A stretch of DNA of 64,000 bases from Promerops cafer (Eukaryota; Chordata; Aves; Passeriformes; Nectariniidae): the NCBI GenBank assembly GCA_013398275.1, contig VZSE01015292.1, positions 2,391,539-2,455,538 on the forward strand. The letters run 5' to 3'. The notes beneath the pieces were generated by a model. The model was not told the DNA's origin and ran no database searches. It worked only from the letters and a program-made list of their open reading frames with translations. Position numbers and translations under genes: made by a program. Below, one piece after another: positions 62,701 to 64,000 of the stretch (positions are counted from its first letter, which is position 1; each line of letters begins with the position of its first letter).

Positions 62701-63574
62701 CTCACTGCTGATGAAATGTTCCCATCTGAGAACTCCAGGGATGCAGAACCTCATCTCACCACGTTCCTGCAAGACCTGAAATATCCTCTAGGCTCCACCA
62801 GGAGCAGAGAGCCCTCCAAGGGGGAAAGAGGCGTTTTCAGTGAATCTTTCGTGTTATCCATTTAACTAAAGAAGAGATGTAGTAACAAAATGAGAGGGGG
62901 AAAAAAATCATGGATTGCTTCTTGATATAAATGATACTGATCCTAATTCAGGAAGCCCCTGATCCTCAAATCTCTGGAGGCTGGGGAAGCATCACTGTTT
63001 GCCCTGTTTCTGTGAGCCCTCCTGCAGATCCAGTTGCCAGCCCTGAGTGAGGGCACTGAGTCATTCTCCTGAATTCCACACAGCAGTGCTCTCTTCTTCC
63101 ATGAAAATCCACAGAATGTGTCCCACCTTGTTTGAACGCCTTCAGTGACACTGCAGCTGTTTCCTCAGCCTGGGCCAACTGCTCAGATGTTCAGTAATTC
63201 CCCTGGAAGTCATAGGAGTCCTTCCAATTCCTGCCACCTGAGAATGCAGCCTACTGTTCAAACCTGATCCACCATCCCCCTGCAAACATTTACATGGAAA
63301 ACAGGTTCAGGGAAGGAGAGATTGACAACTTCATGCCTGATATCCTAATTGTGGGCTGGACAGCAATTTATCTTGTCTCTGATCAAACCTACCAGCTATG
63401 AACAAAGTTTCACAACTGCAGGAGGCTTTGTGTTGCAACTTGCAACAAAAAATGTGGCATCCTGCACTATGGCTGAAGTGTTCAGTGCACTCAGATCTGT
63501 TCTAATAGAACTTTTATTATAGGATTTTTGTTGTTGTTGTATTGAAGAGATGTAGCCCTGCTCTTTGAAGTTTA
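56723..63574. other. Non-coding interval
   Basis: No supportable gene. It includes a T13 run at 60851-60863 and the C14/A16 tract at 61150-61200. 58900-59300 is AT-rich, repeat-free and enhancer-like. An 88-codon plus frame at 57752-58018 starts with a hydrophobic segment and carries three N-glycosylation-type triplets, but it matches nothing I know; see findings and rejected items. Confidence 0.5.
61150..61200. repeat. C14 run joined to A16 run
   Basis: Fourteen C residues (61150-61163) are followed directly by sixteen A residues (61164-61179), then an A-rich tail with GAAAAG units. Two long homopolymers back to back are uncommon. The complementary G14 strand can fold into G-quadruplexes. 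Sequencing or assembly error in length is plausible at such a site. Confidence 0.9.
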
Positions 63575-63640
63575 AGGCTAGTTGTAAATTCCTTGAAGTC
63601 AGCCCTATTTCCTTTTATATTAGCATGTTAACAAGCTCTG
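63575..63640 (+). mobile_element. Possible L2-like 3' tail remnant
   Basis: The part reading TTGTAAATTCCTTGAAGTCA resembles, from memory, the TGTAA-CTCCTTGAGG-CAG motif of L2-type LINE tails. Little else is recognisable. Confidence 0.3.
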
Positions 63641-63914
63641 GAAGACTGACAGACCTTACAGGAAGACACAGCTGGGTGCTCCTCTAGTCTGGGCTTAATG
63701 AAAAGCAGAACATGAAGGCTGAACTCTGTGGCTTGTCTGCTGTTTACAGACTCGGCAGGAAGAATCCACTGCCCCAGTGTTGATGGCAAAACGTCCTCAT
63801 CAAATACTGATACTTTCTGTACTACCAAGGAAAACAGTTGGGATTAATTAAGAAAGGAAATGCCACAATATTTTAAATTACTTCTGTAGTTTAAACCTTT
63901 GTACCAGATGAAGT

Positions 63915-63985
63915 CCAACAATAAATAAAAAAAAAAAATTTAAAAGCCAGCAAAACAAAACAAACAACAAAAAACCAACCCACCC
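63915..63985. repeat. A-rich tract at window end
   Basis: An AATAAATAAA string runs into an A12 tract, then A/C-rich CAAAACAAAACAAACAACAA-type sequence. An AATAAA followed at once by A residues could be the end of a retrocopy, but the upstream sequence shows no gene-like body. Confidence 0.7.
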
Positions 63986-64000
63986 TGTGGAAGACAGTGA

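Noticed and set aside
1..64000. CRISPR arrays, phage, plasmid or bacterial defence systems
   Set aside because: No evenly spaced short repeats with unique spacers and no bacterial-type gene arrangement. The sequence is vertebrate in character.
1..64000. Endogenous virus insertions
   Set aside because: No paired long terminal repeats and no viral polymerase, capsid or envelope-like frame was recognised on either strand.

Overview
The window looks like vertebrate, most likely avian, intergenic or intronic DNA. Open reading frames are short and uncoupled, there are no bacterial-style gene arrays, AT-rich single-copy stretches alternate with a few CpG-dense islands, and interspersed repeats are sparse and old. 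The best taxonomic evidence is two decayed CR1 LINE fragments (9540-9830 and 24290-24489, both minus strand) that still read as recognisable CR1 ORF2 protein. CR1 dominates bird and other sauropsid genomes, and the low repeat density favours a bird over a turtle or crocodilian.

I found no protein-coding gene that I can defend. The longest open frames (218-244 codons) lie in CpG-rich DNA, a GC-rich minisatellite or a sequence with a poly-A run inside it, and none resembles a known family. The window is best read as a gene desert, a large intron, or the outskirts of a regulatory domain. No rRNA, complete tRNA, CRISPR array or intact mobile element was seen.

Layout: 1-1.2 kb is AT-rich. A CpG island at about 1.2-2.3 kb is the strongest promoter candidate. 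2.3-9.5 kb is unique DNA with microsatellites, an L2-like tail and a MIR SINE. A CR1 fragment lies at 9.5-9.8 kb. 10-19 kb is mostly featureless and ends in a 25-bp GC-rich minisatellite (18985-19232). An old amniote palindromic repeat lies at 20.4 kb. A second CpG island (about 21.0-21.44 kb) is followed by 1.6 kb of AT-rich, enhancer-like sequence with two octamer motifs. A CR1 3' end lies at 24.3 kb and a MIR at 29.8 kb. 30-45 kb is unique, with a small CpG-dense patch at 33.5 kb. A GC/CpG-rich block lies at 45.0-45.6 kb. 46-64 kb is unique, with several perfect hairpins, a MIR, a C14/A16 tract and an A-rich end.

No set of genes working together can be described. The likely biology is regulatory: two CpG islands and nearby conserved-looking AT-rich sequence. 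I saw no convincing new biological system.
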